64,000 bases of DNA from an uncultured Arenicella sp. (GCA_947499305.1 CANMNN010000011.1:48750-112749); one strand, 5' to 3'; positions 1 through 8,839 are shown, counted from the first letter of the stretch. Made by a program: numbers and translations. Notes: a model not told the origin generated them from the sequence alone.

Positions 1-1
1 A

Positions 2-442
2 GCGCTTGCTGATCCGCTTCAAAATGGTCGCGTGACAATTGAGAACGGCCGTATTGGTATACGTGGTAGTGTGTTGTTTGCGGTTAACTCAGATCAACTA
101 CAAGATGAAGGGCGCGAGTTACTGAGTAGTTTGGTCCGTCCATTAAAAGTGTTCTTAGGTGAGCGCGAGCAAATGTTGATGATTAGCGGCTTTACCGATG
201 ATCGACCAATTCGAGGCAATAATCGCAATTTTGATGATAACTGGGAGCTATCAGCACAACGCGCTTTGACTGTGACTCGCGTGTTAATTGAAGAAGGTAT
301 GCCGTCTTCAATGGTGTTTGCTGCGGCATTTGGGGACCAAAGCCCAGTCGCGAGCAATGATGATGAGCTTGGTAGAGCTAAGAATCGCCGAGTTGAAATG
401 GCGCCTGTTCCTCGAAATTCCCAGCAAGCGACTGATGAGTAG
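2..442 (+). CDS. OmpA/MotB C-terminal domain protein (5' partial)
   Basis: The reading frame is open to the left edge, so the N-terminus lies outside the window. The visible part is an OmpA-like peptidoglycan-binding domain: an SGFTDD segment, an internal R-A-x-x-V helix (AQRALTVTRVLIEEGM), a G-x-x-x-P-V-A-S-N loop and the closing R-R-V-E-M motif. Such domains anchor outer-membrane proteins or flagellar-type stators to the cell wall. The 3' end overlaps the next gene by 8 bases (ATGAGTAG), so the two are probably cotranscribed. In pseudomonads and xanthomonads, from memory, OmpA genes next to DUF2894 belong to a cluster with DUF802 and DUF3348, which would place it in an uncharacterised envelope system. 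Confidence 0.8.
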   Translation, partial: ALADPLQNGRVTIENGRIGIRGSVLFAVNSDQLQDEGRELLSSLVRPLKVFLGEREQMLMISGFTDDRPIRGNNRNFDDNWELSAQRALTVTRVLIEEGMPSSMVFAAAFGDQSPVASNDDELGRAKNRRVEMAPVPRNSQQATDE

Positions 443-1247
443 ATCAATGACCGAGAAGTTAACACTAGAAGAGTTAGCCGCTCGTCTACAAGTCGAAGGA
501 ATCGCTAATATCGACCCGGTGTCATTCGCTTACACTCAAAGTTTGATCAATCGCATTCGCGAAAATGCGACGTCGTCTAGCGAACTGGCCTTAAGGAACC
601 TGTCTGATAAAGCGCACGCTCGAGCCCTAGATTATTTGGATAATGCCGAGCGTTTAAGGTCTCAAGCAAGGGAGTCGTTAGCAACTCTGGATGATGCAGG
701 CCCTGAGTTCTTTCAGCGAGCACAAAACTTGTTTGACGCATATCAATTCACCAAGCTAGCCCGTCTAGTGAAGCGCCACAAAGTTCAAAAGCAAAGTGTT
801 GATCGGCCGCTAACGTCTCTTAGAGAATTAACCAATGGTATTAACTTAGCTGCAGAAGTTGTTCAACGTGAGTCTAATGATGATGCCGAGGCTAATATCG
901 AGCAATTACTCGCCCAACAAGAGCAACATGCTAAGGTTGATAGTGGTGAGTTAAACCCGGCATTAAAGAACGGTCCAAGCGAGCAGCTTGAGCTACGTTC
1001 AATGAAGTATTTCCGCGAGTCCATGAAGCACTTTAATGTTGATAAAACCATTGCTCGTGCCATTATCGAAGAGCCACAAAACCCCGGGCCACTAAATCCG
1101 CATATGATCGCTATTCGCGGTCTCACTAAGATGCAAGAGCTATCGCCTGCCTACACACGACGCTTTACCGGCTATATCGAAACACTTTTATGGCTAGAGA
1201 AAAATTTGAACAAACTTAACAGCGTGCCCCTAAAAAAAAGTCAATAA
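435..1247 (+). CDS. DUF2894 family protein
   Basis: 270-residue soluble protein. The C-terminal ~70 residues carry the diagnostic DUF2894 pattern: N-x-G-P-L-N-x-H, then a short helix, L-S-P-x-Y-x-x-R-F, and a T-L-L-W-L-E end. The middle is helical and charged (residues ~50-190), without signal peptide or membrane segment. The start chosen is ATG 435, overlapping the OmpA stop; ATG 447 (MTEKLTLEEL) is an alternative, and neither has a strong Shine-Dalgarno. The open frame reaches back to 288 but that part lies inside the OmpA gene. Function is unknown; coupling to an OmpA-domain gene is the only clue. Confidence 0.75.
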   Translation: MSRSMTEKLTLEELAARLQVEGIANIDPVSFAYTQSLINRIRENATSSSELALRNLSDKAHARALDYLDNAERLRSQARESLATLDDAGPEFFQRAQNLFDAYQFTKLARLVKRHKVQKQSVDRPLTSLRELTNGINLAAEVVQRESNDDAEANIEQLLAQQEQHAKVDSGELNPALKNGPSEQLELRSMKYFRESMKHFNVDKTIARAIIEEPQNPGPLNPHMIAIRGLTKMQELSPAYTRRFTGYIETLLWLEKNLNKLNSVPLKKSQ

Positions 1248-1279
1248 GCCCATGGATGTTGTGGTTGTGTGGGGCTTTT
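1246..1279 (+). terminator. Possible rho-independent terminator after the DUF2894 gene
   Basis: Six-base stem AAGCCC (1246-1251) / GGGCTT (1272-1277) with a 20-base loop and a short T run. The left arm overlaps the stop codon. Weak stem, long loop. Confidence 0.35.
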
Positions 1280-1723
1280 CTAAGGGATAAATAGATGCTT
1301 TAGCGGTGCTAAATCAAATTAAGCTTGGCTATCTATTTTCGGAGGCTCACTCCAATTTGCACTATTAGGTCATAATAAAAAACCAAATTTCTTGGATAAT
1401 TCGCAACTGGAAAAAGTTGTTAATTAGATCTATGGTATCGACTACCTCGGTAGGCATGATATTTATAAGCGCTGCGTTTGTTTATCCATTGAATAACCTT
1501 ATAACGCCGTCATACACGAGATTCCTATGGTGGCATACACCTTAAATGATTCAGCATAATCTTTTCCGTTCATAAACTGTACACACAGCTTAGAACATAA
1601 GGTTTCAATTCTGCTTATTGCTTTACTAAATGAACGAGAAAACGGCTTTGGATTTAATTGGTTCCTGGGGCAGGTTTGGCCGTTTCAATCAAATTATTGT
1701 CGAATAAGTCTTGCTAGTATTGA
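1280..1723. other. Gene-free stretch upstream of the gdhA relic
   Basis: About 440 bases, AT-rich, with no frame I could relate to a protein. The missing N-terminal half of glutamate dehydrogenase would be expected here, but I could not read it in any frame, so it has been deleted or decayed past recognition. Confidence 0.5.
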
Positions 1724-2400
1724 CGGCTTATTGACAACGTTGCCATTGTCTCAGGCTCTGGTAATGTTGCTCAGTATACATGCAAAAAAGCAACTCAGCT
1801 TGGGGTGAAGGTTGTTACTTTGTCTGACTCTTCTGGCTATATTCATGATCCTGACGGTATTGATACCAAAAAGCTTGCTTACGTCAAAGATCTAAAAGGC
1901 GCTAAACGAGGGCGTATTTCGGAGTATGCCGAGAAGTACGGCTGCGAATTCCATGAAGGCAAGCGCCCTTGGGAGGTAAATGCAGACTTGGCGTTTCCAT
2001 GCGCAACCCAAAATGAGATCACTTTAGACGATGCTAAGCAATTAATTACGAGCGATGTAATAGCCGTTTGTGAGGGTGCCAATATGCCAACCTATAAAGA
2101 TGGTATCGACGCTTTGTTGGCCGCGGGTGTTCTGTTTGGGCTTAGTGAGGCGGCCAATGCCGGTGGTGTCGCGGTGTCGGGTCTAGAGGTGACACAAAAC
2201 AGCATGCGTTTATCTTAGGATCGTGACGAGCTTGATCAACGCTTGCGCAAAATCATGTCAGGCATTCATGCTAGTTGTGTTGAGAACGGTGCGGGGCGGG
2301 GCAACATGAAACCGCGGATCAGATCGACTATGTCAAAGGCGCTAAAATCGTTGGTTTTATTAAAGTAGCCGACGCCATGTTGGTCTATAGCGTTATGTAA
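1724..2400 (+). pseudogene. gdhA: Decayed NADP-type glutamate dehydrogenase (C-terminal half)
   Basis: Translation from 1724 gives the dinucleotide-binding part of hexameric glutamate dehydrogenase: V-S-G-S-G-N-V-A-Q-Y, then SDSSGYI, a C-A-T-Q-N-E region, C-E-G-A-N-M-P-T and E-A-A-N-A-G-G-V-A-V-S-G. The open part ends at 2218 with TAG, where the family normally has Trp (M-R-L-S-W), so TGG has probably become an amber stop. The frame then continues (DRDELDQRLRKIM...) and shifts frame near 2295-2310. The remaining tail, Y-V-K-G-A-K-I-V-G-F-I-K-V-A-D-A-M, ends at TAA 2398-2400. With the N-terminal half missing, one nonsense change and at least one frameshift, it cannot make an active enzyme. The 137-codon open segment beginning at GTG 1805 is only a piece of it. 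Confidence 0.88.
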
Positions 2401-2486
2401 ATACAAGAGCCATCTATGTCTGGCCGCGTATCCTCTCGGCCTTTCGGGTTGAATTTATCTCATCAAAGTTTGGATACGCGAGCAAG

Positions 2487-2518
2487 TGATGTAGTTTATC
2501 GGGTGATAAGTTACATCA
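2487..2518. promoter_or_regulatory. Imperfect palindrome, candidate TetR operator
   Basis: TGATGTAGTTTATC, four bases, then GATAAGTTACATCA. The two 14-base arms match at 12 positions. It lies about 97 bases upstream of the TetR-family gene, with possible TTGACC -35 elements just downstream (2536 and 2546). Autoregulation is typical of the family. Binding is inferred. Confidence 0.45.
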
Positions 2519-2614
2519 CATTCCATTCTCGGTTCTTGACCTGTTTTGACCACAAATAAATAACCTCTTTAAAATCAGTTTCATACTTTAACAAACTCTT
2601 GCTACACTGAGCTC

Positions 2615-3187
2615 ATGGCGAAAATGAGCACACGTGATCTTATTCTTGATGTTGCCCTTGTTCTATTAAACGAGCGCGGGGAGAGTAGTGTGACCAGTGT
2701 AGATTTGGCCAATGAAATGAATATTAGCCCTGGTAACTTGTACTACCATTTTAAGGGCAAAGAACAGGTCGTTGAAGAGCTATATGCGCAATATCACGCA
2801 CGTGTTTTAATTGCTTTGCAAGAAATCACTAAACAAGCTAAAGGTGATACCAAAGAGACCTTGGCGAGTATGACGGTGATTTCTGACATACTCCAGCAAT
2901 TCAAATTCATTAGCCAAGATATACGAGGCATTCATGAGCGCTACCCTAGCTTGCGAGAATCACTTGCCAAGCTATTGAGCTTTCTAAATCAAACCATTAC
3001 AGGCTTGGTTAAATTAGTGATGGATAAGTCTAATGTAACCGACTCGACAAATGCATCGCGTCTATTGGCCGGCAATCTTCTATACACATTGATCAACTTC
3101 GGTGGCTACGATGACCTTTTGGCTGATCAAGAGAATAAGCCCAGTATCGAAGAGCATTTGTATTTGCACTTTTTACCTTTTTTATGA
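2615..3187 (+). CDS. TetR/AcrR family transcriptional regulator
   Basis: 190 residues. Residues ~6-52 are a TetR helix-turn-helix: T-R-D-L-I-L-D-V-A, the turn, then S-P-G-N-L-Y-Y-H-F-K-G-K-E, the most conserved stretch of the family. The rest is an all-helical ligand-binding/dimer domain with no recognisable ligand signature. It is followed 9 bases later by a PHA-system gene, and other PHA genes follow. In pseudomonads the TetR-like PhaD regulates phasin genes, so a PHA regulator is plausible, though this protein is not demonstrably PhaD. The palindrome at 2487-2518 is the candidate operator. Confidence 0.8.
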   Translation: MAKMSTRDLILDVALVLLNERGESSVTSVDLANEMNISPGNLYYHFKGKEQVVEELYAQYHARVLIALQEITKQAKGDTKETLASMTVISDILQQFKFISQDIRGIHERYPSLRESLAKLLSFLNQTITGLVKLVMDKSNVTDSTNASRLLAGNLLYTLINFGGYDDLLADQENKPSIEEHLYLHFLPFL

Positions 3188-3196
3188 GATCTATTT

Positions 3197-3478
3197 ATGA
3201 GTGATTTGCGCGTTTGTCGAGAGCTCGACGTTGACGAACAAGAATGCCAAGATTTGGCGGTCGAGCTACTTGAGAAGCTCGTTAGTAAGTTTGGTGGCAA
3301 GTATAAACAAGATGGTAGTAACTACCGCTATAAGCACACTGCTGGTGTAAATGCCCTGGTTGCGCCGAAGGCTGGTGAATTATCGGTTGATGTCAAGCTT
3401 GGGATGATGACTCGGGCTTTAGCTCCACAGCTTGAAAAAGAAATGAATCGCGTATTAGACGATCATTTGAGTTCTTAA
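3197..3478 (+). CDS. Polyhydroxyalkanoic acid system family protein (PHA_gran_rgn)
   Basis: 93 residues, no signal peptide. It follows the small family annotated as putative PHA system protein: an N-terminal hydrophilic strand, a helix V-E-L-L-E-K-L-V-S-K-F-G-G-K-Y, a Y-R-Y-K-H-T-A-G-V-N-A strand, a G-x-L-x-V-D-V-K-L-G-M-M-T strand and an amphipathic C-terminal helix. The biochemical role is unknown; members sit near PHA genes, as here. It is 9 bases downstream of the TetR gene and likely cotranscribed. Confidence 0.7.
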   Translation: MSDLRVCRELDVDEQECQDLAVELLEKLVSKFGGKYKQDGSNYRYKHTAGVNALVAPKAGELSVDVKLGMMTRALAPQLEKEMNRVLDDHLSS

Positions 3479-3567
3479 ATCGCTACTTTTAACTCTTTCA
3501 TCGAATTACTGATATAGCACCAAAGCGGGCGTTCGGCGCTATATCAGGTTTTCATCTAGTTAATGAT

Positions 3568-4230
3568 TTAAAGGCCCAGTGATTCACGAATCTCCTTGAT
3601 TTCGTCTTCGCGCATATAGAGCTTGTTTGTGGCGTATTGCTTGCTCGGAAGCTCGCAAAGTTCCTTAGCTCTGGCCAGAGCCTGCTCAACTACTTTATCG
3701 GCGTCGACAACCTCATCGAGCATGCCAACTTCGGCGGCCTGTTCTGGTGAGTAAGGGCGCGATTGAACAATTGCCCGAGCGTGATGTGTTGGGTCAATAT
3801 GAGTTTTAGCGATTACCTTTAGGATTTTTGTGAAGTACATATTAATTGCAGTTTCAGGTAGGCGAATCGCAAATTCACCTTTGGCGCCAACGCGGTAATC
3901 AGCCGCCAGCATAATGAATACACCCATGCCGACAGAATGACCTTCGCATGCCGTGATCACAGGTTGAGGATGAGAGTAAATTTTCTCCGTCATTAACATG
4001 CCCTGTCCAAGCATTTTCTGCGCAACGTCCATGCCCTGAGCAATAACCTTTAAATCAAAGCCTGCTGAGAATATGCCAGGGCTGCCGCATATAAGAACGG
4101 CTTTCGCCTCTTCCTTAGCTTTATCTAGCGCGTCCATTAATTCGGTTGCAGCGTCGAATGAAATCGCATTCGCTTTGCCATTGTCGAGTGTGATTTTGGC
4201 GATTTCGCCATCAATTAATTCGTATTTCAT
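3568..4230 (-). CDS. Crotonase / enoyl-CoA hydratase family protein
   Basis: 220 residues, short for the superfamily. The frame extends upstream to 4347, but the homologous sequence begins at ATG 4230 (MKYELIDGEIAKITLD), so that start is used. Crotonase marks: D-N-G-K-A-N-A-I-S, oxyanion-hole segment S-P-G-I-F-S-A-G-F-D-L-K, then E-G-H-S-V-G-M-G and A-D-Y-R-V-G. At the first catalytic-Glu position there is no Glu (G-M-G-V-F), so a classical hydratase reaction is doubtful. It resembles the small crotonase subfamily of unknown substrate often placed by PHA and fatty-acid genes. It is divergent from the phasin gene, and the two share a 164-base promoter region. Confidence 0.75.
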   Translation of the reverse strand: MKYELIDGEIAKITLDNGKANAISFDAATELMDALDKAKEEAKAVLICGSPGIFSAGFDLKVIAQGMDVAQKMLGQGMLMTEKIYSHPQPVITACEGHSVGMGVFIMLAADYRVGAKGEFAIRLPETAINMYFTKILKVIAKTHIDPTHHARAIVQSRPYSPEQAAEVGMLDEVVDADKVVEQALARAKELCELPSKQYATNKLYMREDEIKEIRESLGL

Positions 4231-4394
4231 GAGGAGTCGTTCTCTATTAATTTTTCGTGGATAGTGCGAGTTTACCCCAAAGCGATGATGATTATCGATA
4301 GGCTGATTTAGAAAGTCGATTCTAATTAGGGCGCGAATTCTAATCACTATGGGTACCCTTCAATCATCCTAATTTACGACTCCAGAGATTAATC

Positions 4395-5216
4395 ATGGCC
4401 GACGAAAAAAACGTAGTAGAAAACAAGCCAGCTGTAAAAGCAGCTGTAGAAAAGAAAGCTAATACAGTGGCAAAAGATGTAGCTGCTAAAACTGAAACAA
4501 AGCCTGCAGCACCTAAAGCTGAGGCAAAGGTTCCAGCAAAAAAGGCGGCTAAAAAAGTTGCCAAAAAGGCAACCAAAAAAGTAGTAAAGAAAACGGCTGC
4601 TAAGAAAACAGTCGAGAAGAAAACGGCGACTAAAAAAACCACGACAAAGAAAGCACCTGCGAAACCAGCAGCAGCAAAAAAAGCAGCAAAGAAAGTAGCT
4701 AAAAAAGTGACCAAGAAGGTTACCAAAAAGGCGACTACAGTTAAGAAAACGGTTAACAAAAAAGCATCGGCTGCAAAGTCGAAAGCTAAATCAGCTTCAA
4801 GCACAGTTGAGACTCGCATTGAACAACTCCAAGCAATGTTCCAAGACAACCTCAGCGGTTTGAGCGGTGACAAAGCTGAAGCGGTAGCCAAAAATATTTG
4901 GTTAGCAGGTTTAGGCGCGTACTCACGTACTTATGAAGAATTGTCTGAGCGATATGAAGATGTTCAAGATCGTTACGAAGAGATTAACGCTGAAGGTCAA
5001 AAAGTATTTGCAGATCTTGTAGAACGTGGCCAGTCAATTCAAGGCGATTTAGACGACGTAGTTAGCAAAGGTCGCGAGACTTTGGAAGATCGTGTTGAAG
5101 AAATCAAATCACGTTTCGGCGGCGGCTTGTCTTCATTCGTAGACATCCCAGAGCGCTTGCGCGAAGCGGCTGAGAAAGTAGAAGAAATCAGCAAGAAGCT
5201 ACGCAATAAAAAGTAA
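4395..5216 (+). CDS. Phasin family protein with N-terminal Lys/Ala-rich (histone H1-like) region
   Basis: 273 residues in two parts. Residues ~1-135 are low-complexity Lys/Ala/Thr with repeated A-A-K-K-x-x-K-K units, as in histone-H1-like DNA-binding tails. Residues ~138-273 are an amphipathic phasin/PHA-granule domain: R-I-E-Q-L-Q-A-M-F-Q, A-K-N-I-W-L-A-G-L-G-A-Y, then coiled-coil segments. Phasins coat PHA granules; the basic region would tether granules to the nucleoid, as PhaF does. In PhaF the basic repeat is C-terminal; here it is N-terminal. A strong terminator follows. The long antisense frame over the repeat is a compositional shadow. Confidence 0.85.
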   Translation: MADEKNVVENKPAVKAAVEKKANTVAKDVAAKTETKPAAPKAEAKVPAKKAAKKVAKKATKKVVKKTAAKKTVEKKTATKKTTTKKAPAKPAAAKKAAKKVAKKVTKKVTKKATTVKKTVNKKASAAKSKAKSASSTVETRIEQLQAMFQDNLSGLSGDKAEAVAKNIWLAGLGAYSRTYEELSERYEDVQDRYEEINAEGQKVFADLVERGQSIQGDLDDVVSKGRETLEDRVEEIKSRFGGGLSSFVDIPERLREAAEKVEEISKKLRNKK

Positions 5217-5239
5217 GCCACAAATATAGGTTTACTCAG

Positions 5240-5273
5240 AAAGCGCTGCAGCGAAAATTGCAGCGCTTTTTTT
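5240..5273 (+). terminator. Rho-independent terminator of the phasin gene
   Basis: Ten-base perfect stem AAGCGCTGCA (5241-5250) / TGCAGCGCTT (5259-5268), 8-base loop, then a run of T to 5273. It lies 25 bases past the phasin stop codon. Confidence 0.92.
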
Positions 5274-5560
5274 GTGCCTGATTGGCCAGACTTTTTTGTT
5301 AATACAATAGGTCGATTTAACGTTGAGACGTCTCAATTGTATTGATTCGATTATGACTTGCAGCGGAGATACCGTAGGTGATATTTTAAGTTGGTCGAAT
5401 TCTCGACACATTAACAATTTTATTTTTATGATTGCGCTTTAAAACAAAGCCACGTTTAAACTGCTCATTTGTTTGAGCAATAATTAAATTTTGCACTATT
5501 AAGCCGATACGCGAGAGCGTTGGATACCTAATAGATGCGTCCAAATTTCGAGAAATAAAA

Positions 5561-6028
5561 TTGAAAGATTCAAATATCCGCAGCGTAGATGCGCAAGACC
5601 TCCCTTTTTTAAAAGACGTAGTTGATACTAGCGGCTTGTTCCCAGGTGACATGCTTCCTGGCATGATCGGTGATAGCTTAGAATCTGATGATAGCGAAGA
5701 ATACTGGTGGACTTATGAACTCGAGAAGCCAATTGCCGTCGCTTACTTTGCTCCTGAGCGAATGACATCAGGTACATGGAATCTGCTGTTGATAGCTGTC
5801 CATGTTGATCATCAAGGTTCTGGCATTGGAGCCAAATTAATGGAACACATTGAGAACTTCTTAAGATCAAAGAAGGAGAGACTCATTATTGTAGAAACAT
5901 CTGATCTCGAAGAATTTACGTTAACACGCAAATTCTATCGGGGCATTGGCTACATCGCAGAGGCTCATATCCGAGAATTTTACGACGAAGGCGAAGGAAA
6001 AGTCGTGTTCTGCAAGACGCTAAACTAA
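5561..6028 (+). CDS. GNAT family N-acetyltransferase
   Basis: 155 residues. The GNAT core is clear: I-R-S-V-D-A-Q-D-L near the N-terminus, a W-N-L-L-L-I-A-V strand, the acetyl-CoA pyrophosphate loop H-Q-G-S-G-I-G-A-K-L-M, then a strand with V-E-T-S and F-Y-R-G-I-G-Y. The substrate cannot be read. The start is TTG 5561, the only initiator that keeps the first strand; no good Shine-Dalgarno is visible. It stands alone, with ~290 gene-free bases upstream containing only the phasin terminator. Confidence 0.78.
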   Translation: MKDSNIRSVDAQDLPFLKDVVDTSGLFPGDMLPGMIGDSLESDDSEEYWWTYELEKPIAVAYFAPERMTSGTWNLLLIAVHVDHQGSGIGAKLMEHIENFLRSKKERLIIVETSDLEEFTLTRKFYRGIGYIAEAHIREFYDEGEGKVVFCKTLN

Positions 6029-6039
6029 GTTCTTTAATA

Positions 6040-6074
6040 TTCATTTCCACTTCCGAATTTGAGGTGGAAATGAA
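6040..6074. terminator. Intergenic hairpin between convergent genes
   Basis: Eleven-base perfect stem TTCATTTCCAC (6040-6050) / GTGGAAATGAA (6064-6074), 13-base loop. Position suggests a terminator for the GNAT gene, but the T tract is poor. Confidence 0.45.
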
Positions 6075-6204
6075 TGCATTATGAATCAATTTCAGTGAGG
6101 CGCTTAGATATCGAAAGGGTCACTACAATTGCGGCAGGTTTCTGACTCTAGGTTTTAAAATGACCTACGATGCCTACTCCTTAAAAGATAAGTCAAGCAA
6201 GTGG

Positions 6205-7416
6205 TTAGGGTTGAGGGTCTAGCCTTAGTGATAGACCTGCAGCTGCGGCAACAAACAGACTAGAGATAATCAAGCAGGCCTCTAAACCGTATGCTTGAAA
6301 AACATAGCCTGATAGAACCGTACCTAAAAGTCTCCCTGATGCGTTGGCCATGTAATAGAAGCCAACATCTAGAGACACCTTGTCGCTAGACGCAAAGTGC
6401 ACAATTAGAAAACTATGAAGGGCTGAGTTTACTGCGAAAATGCCACCGAAAATAAGTAAGCCAACGATTAGACTGATTTCAACATTAGTATGATTGACTA
6501 ATGCCATCGCGATTAAGGTTGGTATTAGTACTAGCGGCAAAGTCCATCGAAAAGCTGTTTTCCCGAGGTGGCGCTTATTCACTGATGGCTGAAATAAAGC
6601 CGGCGAAAATGACTGTACAATGCCATAAAAAATTACCCAAGCTGCTAAGAAACCGCCGACGAAAGTGTGCGACCAGCCGACGTTTGCGCTTAGGTAAACT
6701 GGCAAGGCGACCACAAACCATACATCTCTGGCAGCGAATAAGAACAGTCTTGCCGCTGACAGCGTATTGATTGCAGGGCTTTTAGAAAATAGTTCTCGGA
6801 ATCTTGGTTTGTCATTTGCTTTTTGAAAGCGATTGTCTTTCAACAACACAATACTAAACAACCATACGATAAGTAACGCGGCGGCCATGGCAAATATTGC
6901 GGATCGAAAGCCCAGCGAAGCTAACAATGTGCCCCCGAGAAAAAAACCGACACCTTTCAGGGTATTCTTTGACCCCGTAAGCCTTGCAACCCATTTATAC
7001 AAAGAGGCGCTTTGGTCTGGCGGCACAAGAAATTTGATTGCGCTCTTGGCGCTCATCTTGTTTAGATCTTTAGCGATACCCGATAGCGCTTGCGCCGCCA
7101 TCACCCAAAATACCGTCAGATAATCGCAAGGGACTAGAAGAGCTGATAAGGCAATGACTTGCAGCAGCAATCCTATATTCATTATCCTGTTTAGACCAAT
7201 GCGGCTACCAAGCCAACCGCCAAAAAGGTTGGTGATAATCCCGAAAGCTTCGTAAAATACAAAAAGTAGGGCGACTTCAAGCGGTGCATAACCGAGTTGG
7301 TGAAAGTACAGCACCACAAGCATTCGCAGGGCGCCATCAGTTAAGGTAAATGCCCAATAGTTAGCGGTAATGATCAGGTATTGGCGGAGCGCGGCCCTTT
7401 CGGCTGATAGTGACAT
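6205..7416 (-). CDS. arsJ: ArsJ, organoarsenical (1-arseno-3-phosphoglycerate) efflux MFS transporter
   Basis: About 403 residues, twelve predicted membrane helices, major facilitator fold. ArsJ features are the N-terminal Y-L-I-I-T-A-N-Y-W-A-F-T-L-T-D-G-A-L-R-M-L-V, the G-I-A-K-D-L-N-K-M-S-A-K-S loop and W-V-A-R-L-T-G-S-K-N-T-L-K-G. ArsJ exports 1-arseno-3-phosphoglycerate, made when GAPDH uses arsenate in place of phosphate; the ester then breaks down outside and arsenate is lost. The gene lies 29 bases after a GAPDH gene and downstream of arsR. ATG 7416 is preferred; TTG 7425 is also in frame. Confidence 0.9.
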   Translation of the reverse strand: MSLSAERAALRQYLIITANYWAFTLTDGALRMLVVLYFHQLGYAPLEVALLFVFYEAFGIITNLFGGWLGSRIGLNRIMNIGLLLQVIALSALLVPCDYLTVFWVMAAQALSGIAKDLNKMSAKSAIKFLVPPDQSASLYKWVARLTGSKNTLKGVGFFLGGTLLASLGFRSAIFAMAAALLIVWLFSIVLLKDNRFQKANDKPRFRELFSKSPAINTLSAARLFLFAARDVWFVVALPVYLSANVGWSHTFVGGFLAAWVIFYGIVQSFSPALFQPSVNKRHLGKTAFRWTLPLVLIPTLIAMALVNHTNVEISLIVGLLIFGGIFAVNSALHSFLIVHFASSDKVSLDVGFYYMANASGRLLGTVLSGYVFQAYGLEACLIISSLFVAAAAGLSLRLDPQP

Positions 7417-7445
7417 TACAGACAAGTCGATGCGAGTTGCAAAGC

Positions 7446-8456
7446 TTAGGCTAAGCCTTGTTCGATAAGCATAGACGCTAATTCAGCTGTGCGATTCGAG
7501 TAGCCCCATTCATTGTCGTACCACAAATAGAGTTTCAGCTGAGTGCCGTTGACTACCATGGTTGATAAGGCGTCGACCACACAAGAACGCGGGTCGGTTT
7601 TATAGTCGACAGAGACTAATGGACGTTCTTCAAACCCGAGTATATTTTTTAAATAGCTTTCTGAGGCTTCCTTGAAAAGAGCATTTACTTCGTCAGCATT
7701 TGTCGACATTTCTAATTCAAGCACACAATCTGTAATTGATGCGTTGGCAAGCGGAACCCTTACCGCGTGACCGTTGAGCTTACCTTTTAGCTCAGGAAAA
7801 ATATGCGTAATCGCGGTTGCAGAACCGGTAGTTGTTGGAATTAAACTACTGCCGCAGGCGCGCGCACGACGTAGGTCTTTATGCGGGGCATCGAGAATAG
7901 TTTGAGTGTTTGTAATGTCGTGAATTGTGGTGATCGAACCATGCTTGATACCGAGCTTTTCGTGAATTACTTTGATGGCAGGTGCTAAACAATTGGTGGT
8001 GCACGATGCCGCGGTCACGATTTTGTGAGCTGACTTGTCATATTCATCATGGTTTACGCCCATCACAATATTGACTACGCCATCCTCTTTTACGGGCGCG
8101 CTTACCAGTACCCGCTTCACGCCTTGATCAAAGTAAGGCTGCAGCGCAGACTTGGTTTTAAACTTACCAGAGGCATCAATTACTAAGTCGCAGCCTGACC
8201 AGTCGGTATCACTGATTGCGGTGTTTTGTGAGTAGGCGATTTCCGTATCATCGATAATAATGCTTTGTTCACTAGCGCTAGCCTGTTGATGCCAACGGCC
8301 GTGCACCGAGTCAAAGTTTAATAAATGAGCCATGGTGGCCGCATCACCTGCCGGGTCATTGATGAGTGTGAATTGGCAGTGTTGGTACTCTGACGCAATT
8401 CGAAATGTCAGCCTGCCTATTCGCCCGAAGCCGTTCAGGCCTATTCTAGTAGTCAT
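7446..8456 (-). CDS. ArsJ-associated glyceraldehyde-3-phosphate dehydrogenase
   Basis: 336 residues, full length. N-terminal Rossmann motif N-G-F-G-R-I-G-R (residues 8-15), catalytic Cys152 in S-C-T-T-N-C-L-A-P, and the C-terminal [11 protein letters not shown]. Placed between arsR and arsJ, it is the partner that forms 1-arseno-3-phosphoglycerate from arsenate and glyceraldehyde 3-phosphate for ArsJ to export. Glycolytic GAPDH would normally sit elsewhere with pgk or alone, so this copy is best read as the arsenic paralogue. It starts 35 bases after arsR. Confidence 0.92.
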   Translation of the reverse strand: MTTRIGLNGFGRIGRLTFRIASEYQHCQFTLINDPAGDAATMAHLLNFDSVHGRWHQQASASEQSIIIDDTEIAYSQNTAISDTDWSGCDLVIDASGKFKTKSALQPYFDQGVKRVLVSAPVKEDGVVNIVMGVNHDEYDKSAHKIVTAASCTTNCLAPAIKVIHEKLGIKHGSITTIHDITNTQTILDAPHKDLRRARACGSSLIPTTTGSATAITHIFPELKGKLNGHAVRVPLANASITDCVLELEMSTNADEVNALFKEASESYLKNILGFEERPLVSVDYKTDPRSCVVDALSTMVVNGTQLKLYLWYDNEWGYSNRTAELASMLIEQGLA

Positions 8457-8491
8457 GATTATCTTTCTAGGTATGTGTCAAAGGTCTCAGA

Positions 8492-8839
8492 TTAATCGCA
8501 GCAAAGAGATAGCCGCTCAGGCCTATCACCCATTTTCTCCAGGCTTTGGAGATTAATCGAAATCGTTTCTGGCGAACTCTGAAGCGTGGTTTCAAGTAGC
8601 TCACAAACCCATGTTGGCAAATCAGGGTGAAGTGAATAATAGACCCATTGACCCTGTTTGGAGCTCTGTAACATTGACTCACTTCGCAGCAAGGCTAAAT
8701 TTCGAGATACTTTTGGCTGACCCTGATCGAGAGCTTCCATAAGCTCACAGACACAAAGCTCGCCTTGATCTTTGATCAACAGCATGCACTTTAGTCTAGT
8801 GTCGTCGGCTAGGCTTTTGAAAAGAGTTAAAGGCTTCAT
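8492..8839 (-). CDS. arsR: ArsR family metalloregulator
   Basis: 115 residues, winged helix-turn-helix. The As(III)-sensing motif E-L-C-V-C-E-L (Cys29, Cys31) sits at the start of the DNA-contacting helix, as in the ArsR type, and there is a C-terminal Cys113-Cys114 pair. H-T-H segment: D-Q-G-Q-P-K-V-S-R-N-L-A-L-L-R. It is first in the arsR-gapdh-arsJ operon and would repress it until arsenite binds. The perfect palindrome at 8879-8914, 40 bases upstream, is the likely operator. Confidence 0.92.
   Translation of the reverse strand: MKPLTLFKSLADDTRLKCMLLIKDQGELCVCELMEALDQGQPKVSRNLALLRSESMLQSSKQGQWVYYSLHPDLPTWVCELLETTLQSSPETISINLQSLEKMGDRPERLSLCCD

Noticed and set aside
288..434. Upstream extension of the DUF2894 gene
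   Set aside because: It overlaps the OmpA coding region in another frame and has no DUF2894 features.
4364..4891. Long minus-strand frame rich in Phe/Val/Ala opposite the phasin gene
   Set aside because: It is a shadow of the K-A repeat: A-A-G triplets read backwards give Phe/Leu. No family motif.
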